From Betaproteobacteria bacterium (lineage in GTDB: Bacteria; Pseudomonadota; Gammaproteobacteria; Burkholderiales; Rhodocyclaceae), in contig WRIU01000001.1 in assembly GCA_009782565.1 (NCBI GenBank), positions 1-64,000 of the forward strand: a DNA stretch of 64,000 nt. Reading direction: 5' to 3'. The position numbers and the translations under genes were made by a program. This document shows positions 41,839-51,110 of the stretch, in pieces. The notes beneath the pieces were generated by a model. The model worked only from the letters and a program-made list of their open reading frames with translations. It had not been told where the DNA came from and made no database searches. How positions within the stretch are numbered: position 1 is the stretch's first letter; each line of letters starts with the position of its first letter.

Positions 41839-43047
41839 TCATGCCCGGAGCGGTATCACTTCCGCCCCGGCTTTCAGCTTATCAAGGTAATTTGCCCAGG
41901 CTTGCATCATCTCCCGGCGCTGTTTGATGAACTTTGTCCGGTTGTAGGCCGCCCCCAAAACATCCGGCACACGGTGCGCTAATTGATGCTCTATCACTTC
42001 CGGCGGGTAGTGCAGTTCCTCAGAAAGCAGGGTGCGCGCCATCGCCCTGAAGCCATGCCCGGTCATTTCAGTTTGCGTGTCGTATCCCAACCGCCTCAAT
42101 GCTTGGTTGATTGTTGAGTTGCTGATTGGCTTGCCAGATACCAGCCCAGGGAATACAAGCTCCTTGCCCCCGCTGATTGGGTACAGCCCTCGAAGTATTT
42201 CGACCGCTTGCCGTGCCAGTGGCACAAGGTGATCTGTCTTTGTCTTGCTTACCGTGTAACGCCATTGTGCGCGCTCGAAGTCAATATCAGCCCACCTGGC
42301 CGCCCTCAGTTCCCCAATCCGCACGAACAGCAGCGGGGCTAGTTTCAGCGCTGCACATACTTCTGGCTGCCCCTGATATTGGTCTATGCCACGCAGCAGC
42401 GCGCCAACTTCCACGGTGTCCGTGAGTGATGCCATGTGCCGCGCCACCGGTTTCTTGATAGCACCTTTCAGATTTGGGACGGGGTCGTTTTCCGCCCTGT
42501 CAGTCTGTACCGCATAACGCATGATCTGAGATACCGCCGTTTTTGCCTTCAATACCGTATTGCAAATCCCGCGAACCTCTACCGCCCTGAGCGTATCCAG
42601 CACTGTTTTTGATCTGACTTCAGAAACAGGGATACCCCCAAGGATAGGAAATACGTTGCGTTCAAGGTTTGCCCATTGGCGCGATGCCGTTGCAGGGGAT
42701 ACGCCCGCACTCCATGCTTCAAACCATTCGCGCGCAACCGCCTCGAATGTGTTGATGCTTGCTTCCTTGATAGCGGCCTTGCTCGCCTGTTTCACCGCGC
42801 CAGGGTCTTTGCCATTGGCGAGCATCTTTTTTGCCTCATCGCGCCTTTCACGGGCATCTTTCAGGCTAACGGCAGGGTATGCGCCGAAAGAGAGACGCTT
42901 TTCTTTGCCGCCGAAGCGGTACTTAAGCCTCCATAGCTTGCCGCCGGCAGGGGAAACCTCCACATACAGGCCGCCCCCGTCAAACATCTTGTAGGGCTTG
43001 TCTTTGGGCTTTGCGTTCTTGATAGTGGTATCTGAGAGGCTATTCAT
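41839..43047 (-). CDS. P4-type tyrosine integrase
   Basis: A 402-residue recombinase. DUF4102 arm-binding N-terminus: MNSLSDTTIKNAKPKDKPYK and KMFDGGGLYVEVSPAGGKLW. Catalytic residues: Arg in VRIGELRAARW, His-x-x-Arg in TGHGFRAMARTLL, His in EHQLAHRVPD and Tyr in GAAYNRT. GAGG eight bases before ATG 43047. It lies 171 bases from tRNA-Arg, which it most likely uses as attB. Repeats ATGCCCCCA overlap its start and leader, consistent with arm binding and self-control. The open frame to 43422 runs through the tRNA and is not coding. Confidence 0.93.
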   Translation of the reverse strand: MNSLSDTTIKNAKPKDKPYKMFDGGGLYVEVSPAGGKLWRLKYRFGGKEKRLSFGAYPAVSLKDARERRDEAKKMLANGKDPGAVKQASKAAIKEASINTFEAVAREWFEAWSAGVSPATASRQWANLERNVFPILGGIPVSEVRSKTVLDTLRAVEVRGICNTVLKAKTAVSQIMRYAVQTDRAENDPVPNLKGAIKKPVARHMASLTDTVEVGALLRGIDQYQGQPEVCAALKLAPLLFVRIGELRAARWADIDFERAQWRYTVSKTKTDHLVPLARQAVEILRGLYPISGGKELVFPGLVSGKPISNSTINQALRRLGYDTQTEMTGHGFRAMARTLLSEELHYPPEVIEHQLAHRVPDVLGAAYNRTKFIKQRREMMQAWANYLDKLKAGAEVIPLRA

Positions 43048-43116
43048 GGGGGCATCCTCAAAGTGCCCCCACTGTTTTGAGGGCGTTCCCCCAATTATGC
43101 CCCCACATGCCCCCGG
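43046..43116. repeat. ATGCCCCC repeats, putative integrase arm sites
   Basis: Copies: ATGCCCCCAT inverted at 43046-43055, GTGCCCCCAC 43063-43072, GTTCCCCCAA 43085-43094, ATGCCCCCAC 43097-43106, ATGCCCCCGG 43107-43116. The same unit occurs twice beside the other att copy (34143-34164). Confidence 0.65.
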
Positions 43117-43218
43117 ATGCAACTGGAGCGTATCGGACTGCTTTGGACATAAAAAAACCCAGAATCCTTTTATTTTCTGGGTTTCTTGGACTTCTTCGGA
43201 CGGCTTCGGACTGGGGTT

Positions 43219-43293
43219 TGGTCCCCCCGACAGGAATCGAACCTGTATCTGGCGCTTAGGAGGCGCCCGTTCTATCCATTGAACTACAGGGAG
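43219..43293 (-). tRNA. tRNA-Arg (anticodon CCT), host of the integrative element
   Basis: A 75-nt cloverleaf: acceptor CTCCCTG, D-arm GTTC...GAAC, anticodon stem GGCGC/GCGCC with loop CTCCTAA (anticodon CCT), T-arm ACAGGTTCGATTCCTGT, acceptor CGGGGGG (with G-T pairs), discriminator A and CCA. Its T-loop/acceptor sequence (43225-43242) is repeated exactly at 34073-34090. Confidence 0.93.
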
Positions 43294-43463
43294 AGGGACT
43301 GAAGACCTTCCGGCGGAACCTGTGGAAAATATGGGGAAACCCCGTGGCCGCCGCAGATTCGTTGCGTGGGGGCGAAGCCTATCATGAAGACCTTCCGGAC
43401 GAAAGCCGATGTATGAAGCCACTGCCTGGGTGCTCAGAATCGACGTGCGCCAGCTATTCGGGT

Positions 43464-44330
43464 CTAGGTGTTGCGGCGGGCAGTCGGCAGCAGGATGGAC
43501 CAGACTTCCTCAGGCGCATCTATGTGGCGCAGCAGGACTTCTGGCGGGATGCACAGCAGGGCATGGATTTTGGAAATGTCATGGGGCAGGGCTTCATTGT
43601 CCCAGCCATGCGCTACATGACGCGCCAGATCGACGGCAAGCTTGATGGTGCGGACCCTGGGATGGTTGGTCTGGGATTCATCGAGCAGGCTGACCAAGAG
43701 CTTGGGCAGGTGCCAGGCACGGATCAGGCCGAATTGAAGCTCCCGTGCCGTGATTCCGAAAACCTCGCGCTGTGCCGCAGAACTGCGTAACTCCCGGTCG
43801 GCGCGCTGCATGTCAAAAACGCGCTGGATGAGATCGGGCGCGTTGATCCAACACATCATTTCAGCGGCTTCGTACAACAGGGCGGCAATGGTGATTTCGT
43901 TGACATCGAGGTCGCGCCGGATGACCGCCCAATCACGGGCATAGCGGGCGGCCTTGCAGGCGCGCCCGACAACCCTCAGCAGCCCGACCAGGGCTTTGGG
44001 CCGGGAGGCCAGCGCGTCCTCGGCGGTGGTCATTTCGCCGAATGCCCTGAAGAAAGGCATGATGCCCATCATGGTGATGGCGTTTCCGACGGTGACGATG
44101 TCGTGGTTTTGCGTATCTTCGCGGTGTGTTTCAATATGGGAGATCAGGCGCATCGTCATCAGCGGGTCGGCCTGCACCGTGGAGGCAATATCCTGGCGGG
44201 TGATATTGTCAATATCCTTGGTGAGGCGGTCGAGCGCGTCTACCGTCCGGCGCAGTACCGGCAAGGGCTGCCGTGAAAAGAAATTGACGTAGGACTCGAC
44301 CGAAGGCAGGGCGTTCGTGAGGACGGCCAT
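43464..44330 (-). CDS. HDOD-domain signalling protein
   Basis: A 288-residue protein made almost wholly of an HDOD domain: TRQDIASTVQADPLMTMRLI, IVTVGNAITMMGIMPFFRAF, NEITIAALLYEAAEMMCWI, and a C-terminal helical block. It lacks the HD metal residues. Such proteins act as regulatory scaffolds in motility, c-di-GMP or stress networks. It is the first gene past tRNA-Arg and divergent from acuI. Confidence 0.82.
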   Translation of the reverse strand: MAVLTNALPSVESYVNFFSRQPLPVLRRTVDALDRLTKDIDNITRQDIASTVQADPLMTMRLISHIETHREDTQNHDIVTVGNAITMMGIMPFFRAFGEMTTAEDALASRPKALVGLLRVVGRACKAARYARDWAVIRRDLDVNEITIAALLYEAAEMMCWINAPDLIQRVFDMQRADRELRSSAAQREVFGITARELQFGLIRAWHLPKLLVSLLDESQTNHPRVRTIKLAVDLARHVAHGWDNEALPHDISKIHALLCIPPEVLLRHIDAPEEVWSILLPTARRNT

Positions 44331-44597
44331 GACTGAATCTCGGTTGGATAGGCTGTATCTGTATTTTTGTCATTATCAACAATTCCAGGATTTCTGGCGG
44401 AAATAAAGCCTGCATCTGTGCAGTTTGCATCAACCGGTTCCCAGAAAGGCGTTCAGGCGGCAGGGGCGTGGAAGGATATGGCCGGGGGAATTGAGGGCTG
44501 TTGGATATAATCGAAAAAACTGTTTGCCTGTGTTTGCGCTTTGCGTAAAGCACGGCAGCGGTTATCATTTGCCGCTACAAATAATTGGGAGACATAA

Positions 44598-45602
44598 ATG
44601 GGGGAGAGCGGTTCGTTCAAAGTGCTGCTGATCGAACAGGATGAGGCACGCAAGGTACACGCTTCGTTAACGTCGCTTTCGCCAGCACAGCTCGATGCCG
44701 GTGAGGTGTTGATCCGGGTGCACTTTTCGAGCATCAATTACAAGGATGCGCTGGCTGCGACCGGGGCAGGAAAGGTCATCCGCCGGTTTCCCTGCGTAGG
44801 CGGGATCGACTTGTCCGGCGAAGTAGTCGAGAGCGCGGACCCCCGTTTCAAAACGGGCGACGCGGTGATTGCTACCAGCTACGACATTGGCGTTGCCCAT
44901 CATGGCGGCTATGCCGAATATGCCAGGGTTCCGGCGGACTGGGTGATTCCGTTGCCGTCGGGGCTCGATCTGCTGGAAGCGATGGCGCTTGGCACGGCGG
45001 GGTTGACCGCCGCGCTTGGAATCGTGAGGATGGAAGACAACGGCCTTGCGCCGGGCAATGGCCCGGTACTCGTTACCGGGGCAAGCGGCGGGGTCGGGGG
45101 GCTGGCAATCGACATGTTGGCCCGGCTTGGCTACGAGGTGGCGGCGCTGACCGGCAAGCCGGAAGAAGCGGATTCCCTCCGGCGCATCGGCGCGGCGGAC
45201 ATCCTTTTGCGCGGGGAAATCGACTTCGACAAGGTTCGCCCGCTGGAGGTTTCCCGTTGGGCCGGGGCGGTCGATAACGTGGGCGGGACGATCCTGCACT
45301 GGGTGCTGGCGACGATGCGCCAGGATGGTGTGGTGGCCAGCATCGGCAATGCTGCCGATTTCAAGCTCGCGACCACGGTATTTCCGTTCATTTTGCGTGG
45401 CGTAAGTCTTTTGGGGATCGATTCGGGCTATGCGAGCATGTCTATGCGGCAGAAAGCGTGGACACGGTTGGCGTCCGATCTCAAGCCGCGCTGCTTAAAA
45501 GAGTTCGTCCGCGTGATCGGGTTCGATGATTTGCCGGGCGCTTTCGCTGCCTTTATCGAGGGGAGGGCGAGAGGGCGAACCGTCGTCCGCATCCTGGATT
45601 GA
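44598..45602 (+). CDS. acuI: Acryloyl-CoA reductase-type MDR oxidoreductase
   Basis: A 334-residue zinc-free medium-chain reductase of the AcuI/YhdH group. HFSSINYKDALAATGAGKVI near 42-60, GGIDLSGEVVES, the NADPH loop VTGASGGVGGLAIDMLARLG near 160, and DNVGG. E. coli YhdH and Rhodobacter AcuI reduce acryloyl-CoA to propionyl-CoA, detoxifying it. GGGAG precedes the ATG within 11 bases. Monocistronic. Confidence 0.88.
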   Translation: MGESGSFKVLLIEQDEARKVHASLTSLSPAQLDAGEVLIRVHFSSINYKDALAATGAGKVIRRFPCVGGIDLSGEVVESADPRFKTGDAVIATSYDIGVAHHGGYAEYARVPADWVIPLPSGLDLLEAMALGTAGLTAALGIVRMEDNGLAPGNGPVLVTGASGGVGGLAIDMLARLGYEVAALTGKPEEADSLRRIGAADILLRGEIDFDKVRPLEVSRWAGAVDNVGGTILHWVLATMRQDGVVASIGNAADFKLATTVFPFILRGVSLLGIDSGYASMSMRQKAWTRLASDLKPRCLKEFVRVIGFDDLPGAFAAFIEGRARGRTVVRILD

Positions 45603-45646
45603 ACGTTGCGAGAGAGCGCACTGGATACTGAGCAGATAGGGGCGAT

Positions 45647-46783
45647 ATGGCCGAAGAAGAAACCGGAGTCCTACCGAAAATACTGATTGTCGATGATTCG
45701 CGCATGGTGCGCGCCAGTCTCATCAAGCAGATCCGTCATCGTTTCCAGATACGGGAGGAAGCTGATGGCGAGGCAGGATGGGAAACCTTGTTGATCGATC
45801 CGGCAATCCGGATTGTGTTGACCGATCTCGGCATGCCCAGGCTTGATGGCTTCGGCTTGCTCGAACGCATCCGGGTCTCAAAGGTGCAGCGCATTCAGGA
45901 ATTGCCGGTCGTCATCATCTCCGGCGACGAAGACGACGAGGCTCGTCAGCACGCGCTGGACCTCGGTGCGAGCGATTTCGTCTCCAAAGGGGCGGGATGC
46001 GCCGAGATGACGGCGCGGCTTGAATCTCTGCTGGATTTGACCGACATCCGCCGCAGCCTTGCGCTGTCCGAGCAAAATCCGATTGTCGACCCGGATTCCG
46101 GGCTGGCAACGCCCGCTTATCTCAACCACAACGGCGAACAGCTTCTGGCTCAGGCGCGGCGGCGGCAAACGGCGATTTCGGTGATGGTGGTCGAAATAGA
46201 CCATTACGACCAGTTGATTGAATGGCACGGCGACTACGTGGCCAACCTGATTACCGGCAAACTCGCCAAGATTCTCGCTAGCAAGGTGCGGCGGGAAGAC
46301 ACCATCAGTCAGATATCGGGGGCGCGTTTCGTGGTTTTGTCGCCCAGTACCTCGATAGCAGGTTGCTGCACCTTTGCCCTGCGCCTACAAAAGGCGATGG
46401 AAAAGCTGGTGCTGACTTACCGTGATGAGCGTATCCGTATCACTGTCACTGTTGGTATCTCCGGTTCGGAGACGGACGGCGTGCAGAGCGTGGAGGGTCT
46501 CATCGGGACGGCTACGGAGCGTGTGCGGCGCGGCATTGCGGCGGGGGGCAACCGTATCGTCGACAGCGAGGGTGAAGTCGACAAGGTAGCAGCCGAAAAC
46601 TATGTGAACAAGATGATCAGTATCGACCATGCCCTGCTTCAGTTGCGGATCGGCGCGCAGGAAGATGTCATGGATCGCCTGCCGGAAGTCATCACGACCA
46701 TGATGCCGCTTTTCAACTTGCTGGAAGAGCGGCTGCATTTCGGCATCCCACTCGGCGAGTTGGAGAATTACAGCCGGAAGTAG
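45647..46783 (+). CDS. REC-GGDEF response regulator with degenerate GGDEF site
   Basis: A 378-residue protein. Receiver domain (~11-130): ILIVDDSRMVR, acceptor Asp in IVLTDLGMPRLDG, ISGDEDDE and SKGAGC. A GGDEF-fold domain follows (~150-310: VMVVEIDHYDQLIEWHGD, ITVTVGISGSE), but the active loop reads ISGARF instead of G-G-D/E-E-F, so diguanylate cyclase activity is not expected. The C-terminal ~70 residues are helical. It may act as a c-di-GMP or GTP sensor or a scaffold. Confidence 0.83.
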   Translation: MAEEETGVLPKILIVDDSRMVRASLIKQIRHRFQIREEADGEAGWETLLIDPAIRIVLTDLGMPRLDGFGLLERIRVSKVQRIQELPVVIISGDEDDEARQHALDLGASDFVSKGAGCAEMTARLESLLDLTDIRRSLALSEQNPIVDPDSGLATPAYLNHNGEQLLAQARRRQTAISVMVVEIDHYDQLIEWHGDYVANLITGKLAKILASKVRREDTISQISGARFVVLSPSTSIAGCCTFALRLQKAMEKLVLTYRDERIRITVTVGISGSETDGVQSVEGLIGTATERVRRGIAAGGNRIVDSEGEVDKVAAENYVNKMISIDHALLQLRIGAQEDVMDRLPEVITTMMPLFNLLEERLHFGIPLGELENYSRK

Positions 46784-46912
46784 AAAAAGGATTTTTGTTC
46801 AGAAAATCCTCAAATAAAATTCGAGAAAAACATACCAGGAGATGCCGGAAACGGTTCGTCTTGTTGTGGGCGCGCCCAAACAGGGTGTGAATGGTAAATC
46901 GTTTGTGAAAAG

Positions 46913-48223
46913 TTACACCCCGAGTCCATCGAGCAGGGCAACGGTGCGCGCGGCTGCGCCACGGTTGGCTGCTGCGAATGCGCGTCCGGCTTCCGACATT
47001 GCCGCGCGGGCGGCGGGGTCTTCCAGCAACGCGAAAGCGGCGTTCATGGCGGCTTCAATGTCGTCGCATCGGCGCGCTGCCCCGGCGTCAACTGCCTCGT
47101 CGGCAATGCGCTGAAAGTTGAATGTGTGTGGCCCAATCAGGATCGGCGTCCCCACGGCACAGGCTTCGATGAGGTTCTGCCCGCCGAAGGGTCGCCAGCT
47201 TCCGCCGATCAGGGCGACGTCGGACGCCATGTAATAGGCGAACATCTCGCCCATCGAGTCGCCGAGCCAGACCTGGGAACTGATCGACGAAGGTTCCTGC
47301 GCGGCGGCGGAACGCCGTGTGACGGTCAACCCGCGTGCGCGAATCAATGCTTCGACTTCATCGAAACGCTGAGGATGGCGCGGCGTGAGGATGAGCAGGG
47401 TTTCCGGGTTTCCGGAGGGGATGGCATGGATGAAGGCATCGAGAATCGCTTCTTCCTCGCCTTCGCGCGTGCTGGCCGCGAAAATCGTTGGGCGCGCGCC
47501 CCGGCGGGTACGGAAGTCTGTGCCGAGGGCAAGGCTTTCTGGCGGCGGTTCGACATCGAATTTGATGTTGCCGGTGATATTGACCCGGTGTGCGCCCAGT
47601 GCCGTAAGGCGCGCGGCATCGGCGGCGCCTTGTGCGCCAATGGCCGTGAGTGCATCGAAGATGAGGCGGGTCAGGGCGGGCCAACGTGCGTAACGCTGCG
47701 CCGAGCGTTCCGATAGGCGGGCGTTGGCGAGCAGAACCGGTACGCCATGGCGTTTGCAAGCGGTGAGCAGCATCGGCCAGAGTTCGGTTTCCATGATGAT
47801 GCCGAACACCGGGCGGAAGTGGCGCAGGAAGCGCGTCACGAACGGTTCGAAGTCGTAAGGCAGATAAGCCCGCAATACCCGGTTATTTCCGTCAAAGAGA
47901 GCTTCCGAGGCCGCGCGCCCGGTGGGTGTCATGTGGGTGAACACGACGGTGTGTTCGGGCCAGCGTTCGAGCAGGGCATGCACGAGCGGTTCAGCCGCGC
48001 GCGTCTCGCCCAATGAAACCGCGTGTACCCAGATCACCGGCCCCGGTGCGCGCGCGCAGTAACTGCCGAACCGCTCCCGGATATGGCGCAGGTAGGCGGG
48101 CTGGTTGCGCGCGCGCCAGTACAGTCTGCAAAGCGCGGCGGGCAACACAGGCAGCCATAGCAGGTTGTAGGGAAGAAGGAGCAGACGCTGGAACAGCGGC
48201 ATTGGGCTGTAGCGCAAGGGCAA
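46913..48223 (-). CDS. waaA: Kdo transferase
   Basis: A 436-residue inner-membrane glycosyltransferase adding Kdo to lipid IVA in lipopolysaccharide core synthesis. N-terminal membrane helix [18 protein letters not shown], the catalytic [14 protein letters not shown] near residue 65, TPTGRAAS near 100, TELWPMLL near 145, and the nucleotide site [10 protein letters not shown] with [19 protein letters not shown] near 345. Start could be ATG 48223 or 21 bases inside. Divergent from the epimerase gene. Confidence 0.93.
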   Translation of the reverse strand: MPLRYSPMPLFQRLLLLPYNLLWLPVLPAALCRLYWRARNQPAYLRHIRERFGSYCARAPGPVIWVHAVSLGETRAAEPLVHALLERWPEHTVVFTHMTPTGRAASEALFDGNNRVLRAYLPYDFEPFVTRFLRHFRPVFGIIMETELWPMLLTACKRHGVPVLLANARLSERSAQRYARWPALTRLIFDALTAIGAQGAADAARLTALGAHRVNITGNIKFDVEPPPESLALGTDFRTRRGARPTIFAASTREGEEEAILDAFIHAIPSGNPETLLILTPRHPQRFDEVEALIRARGLTVTRRSAAAQEPSSISSQVWLGDSMGEMFAYYMASDVALIGGSWRPFGGQNLIEACAVGTPILIGPHTFNFQRIADEAVDAGAARRCDDIEAAMNAAFALLEDPAARAAMSEAGRAFAAANRGAAARTVALLDGLGV

Positions 48224-48348
48224 CGGAAGTGGAGAGTATAAGGTTTCCTTGCCTGGCCGTGTTTGCTGCCTCCTGCGTTACGGAAAACCGGGGACGGCGG
48301 GACCGTGCGATAATTAGTTCCCTCACCCACAATCACTGCATCAAGCGT

Positions 48349-49356
48349 ATGAAGATTCTCGTCACAGGGGCTGCCGGTTTCATCGGCATGCACGTCTCCG
48401 AACGGCTGCTTGCGCGTGGTGACGAGGTGATCGGACTCGACAACCTCAATGATTATTACGATCCCTCGCTCAAGGAAAGCCGCCTGGAGCGGCTGCGCCC
48501 CTCTGAGCGTTTCCGGTTCGTGAGGCAGGATGTGGCCGACAGCTTTGCTATGGCGCGCCTGTTTGCCGAAGAGAAGTTCGACCGCGTGGTGCACCTCGCC
48601 GCCCAGGCCGGGGTGCGTTATTCGCTGAAAAACCCGCATGCCTACGTCGACAGCAACTTGGTCGGATTCGTGAACATCCTCGAAGGCTGCCGCCACAACT
48701 GCGCCGAACATCTGGTTTATGCTTCCAGTTCCAGCGTTTACGGCGGCAATACGAAAATGCCGTTTTCCGAGCACGATAGCGTCGACCACCCGGTGAGCCT
48801 TTATGCCGCCACCAAGAAGGCCAACGAGTTGATGGCGCACACTTACAGCCATTTGTACGGATTGCCGGCCACGGGGCTGAGATTCTTTACCGTTTATGGG
48901 CCGTGGGGGCGACCCGATATGGCGCTTTTCCTCTTTGTCAGGGCAATCCTCGAAGGGCGGCCCATCGACGTGTTCAACCACGGCAAGATGCGGCGCGATT
49001 TCACCTACATTGACGACATCGCGGAAGGGGTGATCCGTGTGCTCGACCGCAAAGCCGAGCCGGATGCGGCGTTTGACCCCCTTCGCCCCGATCCGGGGCG
49101 CAGTCATGCGCCGTACCGGGTATTCAATATCGGCAACCACGATCCGGTCGACCTCATGGATTTCATCGAGGCTATCGAAGAAGCGCTGGGGCGCAAGGCG
49201 CTCAAGAATTTCCTGCCGATACAAGATGGCGATGTCCCCGCGACGTATGCCGATGTTTCGGAACTCGATACCTGGACGGGCTTCAAACCCGCTACCAACG
49301 TGCGCGACGGGGTAGGGCGCTTCGTTGCCTGGTATCGCGCTTATTACGGAGCTTGA
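48349..49356 (+). CDS. UDP-glucuronate 4-epimerase-type NAD-dependent epimerase
   Basis: A 335-residue extended SDR making UDP-galacturonate from UDP-glucuronate or a similar conversion. NAD site [17 protein letters not shown], then [18 protein letters not shown] typical of this subgroup, [25 protein letters not shown], and catalytic Tyr-x-x-x-Lys in [13 protein letters not shown], with [14 protein letters not shown]. The product would feed surface polysaccharide or LPS. The frame extends upstream across waaA, but ATG 48349 gives the true N-terminus. The following glycosyltransferase starts 2 bp downstream. Confidence 0.9.
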   Translation: MKILVTGAAGFIGMHVSERLLARGDEVIGLDNLNDYYDPSLKESRLERLRPSERFRFVRQDVADSFAMARLFAEEKFDRVVHLAAQAGVRYSLKNPHAYVDSNLVGFVNILEGCRHNCAEHLVYASSSSVYGGNTKMPFSEHDSVDHPVSLYAATKKANELMAHTYSHLYGLPATGLRFFTVYGPWGRPDMALFLFVRAILEGRPIDVFNHGKMRRDFTYIDDIAEGVIRVLDRKAEPDAAFDPLRPDPGRSHAPYRVFNIGNHDPVDLMDFIEAIEEALGRKALKNFLPIQDGDVPATYADVSELDTWTGFKPATNVRDGVGRFVAWYRAYYGA

Positions 49357-49358
49357 CC

Positions 49359-51050
49359 GTGCAGTTATTCAGTCCCCGTGCCGCGCTGGCCTGTTACCTG
49401 ATGCTGCTGGCGGCTTATCTGGCCGGAGCGGTCATGCCTCCGCTGGATGGGGCTTCCGCCGAATATGCCGACATTGCGCTCGGCATCCACGAAGAAGGCA
49501 AGTGGACGCAATTCATGATCCAGGGGCAGGATTATCGTGTCGGGCCGCCTTTGCTGTTCTGGCTGGTCGCGCTCTCATTCGAGATATTCGGCGTCAACGC
49601 GGTCTCCTACAAACTGCCGTCCCTGCTGTTTTCCGCGCTGGCTATTTACTCCACCGTCCGCCTGGGCTCGCTGCTGTACAACGAAACAGTTGCCCGGCTG
49701 GCGGGCGTGATCCTGGCGAGCGCGTTCGCGTTCCTGTTTGCCAATAGCAACGCGGACATGGATGCCCTGCTCATCGGGTCGGTCGTTTTTGCGACATGCC
49801 AGTTGTTCATTTTCGTCACCGATGAAAACAAGCTCTCGGCGCGGGCGCATCTCGTCGTAGGCGGGGCGGGCTTGGCGCTCGGCCTGGCGGCCAAGGGGCT
49901 GATCGGCGTAGTGCTGCCGATCTTTGCCGTATTTCTCTATCTCATCTACCGGCTCGAATGGAGGCGGATTTTCGATCCGTTCTGGCTGGCGCTGCCGCTG
50001 CTCGTGCTGCTGTTCGCCTCGCCGGTGCTCTACGTTTACCACGAGCGATTCGGCATGGATGGGCTGGTGAAGCTCGTCCTATGGCTGCAAAGCGCCGAGC
50101 AACAGGCTATGGAGGCCCCCTTCGGCAGCGGGGTCAAAGACCTGTTTTTCTATTACTACACTTGGCTATGGGCTTTCCTGCCTTGGTCGGCCATCGCGCT
50201 GTGGGCGCTGGCCTCTGGCGTGCTACGGCTCACGAATGACCGTTTCTGGCCTCGCGCGCAGGGCGAAGCCGTGGCTTTGGGGGTCATCGCCTGCGCGTTC
50301 ATCCTCCTATCGCTGGCGCGGTTCAACCTCCTGCATTACGTTAGCGCCTTACTGCCTTTCTTTTCCCTCCTGCTCGCGGGCTGGCTTCCCGTGCGGCTTC
50401 GGCATCCGGCTTACCGGCACAGGTTATGGCAGGTGCAGTATGTCGTCTTCGCGTTCGTGTTGAGCGCGGCGCTTGTTTCAAACGGCTGGATGTTCCCTTT
50501 GCAGGACGCAGCAGTCGGTGTCGCAGCGGTGGCGATGCTCGCGCTCGGAATCTGGGGCATCCCGCGCTGGTCGGGCGCGGGCGCTTCCAAGCTGGTCATC
50601 GTCACGGTAAGCGTATCGGCGGTGTTTTGGTTGCTGGCAAACCTCAACCTTTATCCCAGCCTGCTTGAATACCAGGCGGGAACGGCGCTTGGCAAAGTAG
50701 CGATGGAGCGGCATTCCGGTAAAACAACAAACATTTATTACCTCAAAGACGATAGTTGGGCCGCAAGTTTCGATCTCGCTGCCCGGCAGCGCATGGAACC
50801 TATTACGCTCTACGAGCTTGCCAATCGGGATAAGGAGGTTGTGCTGTTCGTGACCGGCAAGGGCTACGATATGATCGAAAAGGAGGGGCTGCTGCTCGAT
50901 ATGCACGTCCAGGCGCATAACTCCAACTACGATGTTTCCCACCCCGGATGGGAGTTCCTTCATCCGGGCCTACGTGCCAAAGAATTGCGTCCAGCCTACC
51001 TGTTATGCTTCGGTATTCCCCAAACCGAACGTTCGCAACAATGCAAATAA
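49359..51050 (+). CDS. ArnT-like membrane glycosyltransferase (GT83)
   Basis: A 563-residue polytopic protein with about 12 hydrophobic segments and a periplasmic C-terminal domain. Architecture follows ArnT/PMT-type transferases that move a sugar from undecaprenyl phosphate to lipid A or other acceptors. The first periplasmic loop (MPPLDGASAEYADIALGIHE) keeps acidic residues but not the usual D-E-x-R spelling. GTG 49359 has GGAG seven bases upstream; a TTG at 49353 overlaps the epimerase stop. Coupling to the epimerase suggests uronate or aminosugar modification of LPS. Confidence 0.82.
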   Translation: MQLFSPRAALACYLMLLAAYLAGAVMPPLDGASAEYADIALGIHEEGKWTQFMIQGQDYRVGPPLLFWLVALSFEIFGVNAVSYKLPSLLFSALAIYSTVRLGSLLYNETVARLAGVILASAFAFLFANSNADMDALLIGSVVFATCQLFIFVTDENKLSARAHLVVGGAGLALGLAAKGLIGVVLPIFAVFLYLIYRLEWRRIFDPFWLALPLLVLLFASPVLYVYHERFGMDGLVKLVLWLQSAEQQAMEAPFGSGVKDLFFYYYTWLWAFLPWSAIALWALASGVLRLTNDRFWPRAQGEAVALGVIACAFILLSLARFNLLHYVSALLPFFSLLLAGWLPVRLRHPAYRHRLWQVQYVVFAFVLSAALVSNGWMFPLQDAAVGVAAVAMLALGIWGIPRWSGAGASKLVIVTVSVSAVFWLLANLNLYPSLLEYQAGTALGKVAMERHSGKTTNIYYLKDDSWAASFDLAARQRMEPITLYELANRDKEVVLFVTGKGYDMIEKEGLLLDMHVQAHNSNYDVSHPGWEFLHPGLRAKELRPAYLLCFGIPQTERSQQCK

Positions 51051-51110
51051 ATTGCATAGTGCGTTGAAGAGATGGTTTTGGCATGGCGTAGCAAACAGAG
51101 AGAGTGACCT

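Noticed and set aside
43048-43422. Integrase N-terminal extension to 527 residues
   Set aside because: It would run through tRNA-Arg and the arm-site repeats; the family start is at 43047.
48013-48348. 112-residue extension of the epimerase
   Set aside because: Antisense to the start of waaA, and the family N-terminus begins at 48349.
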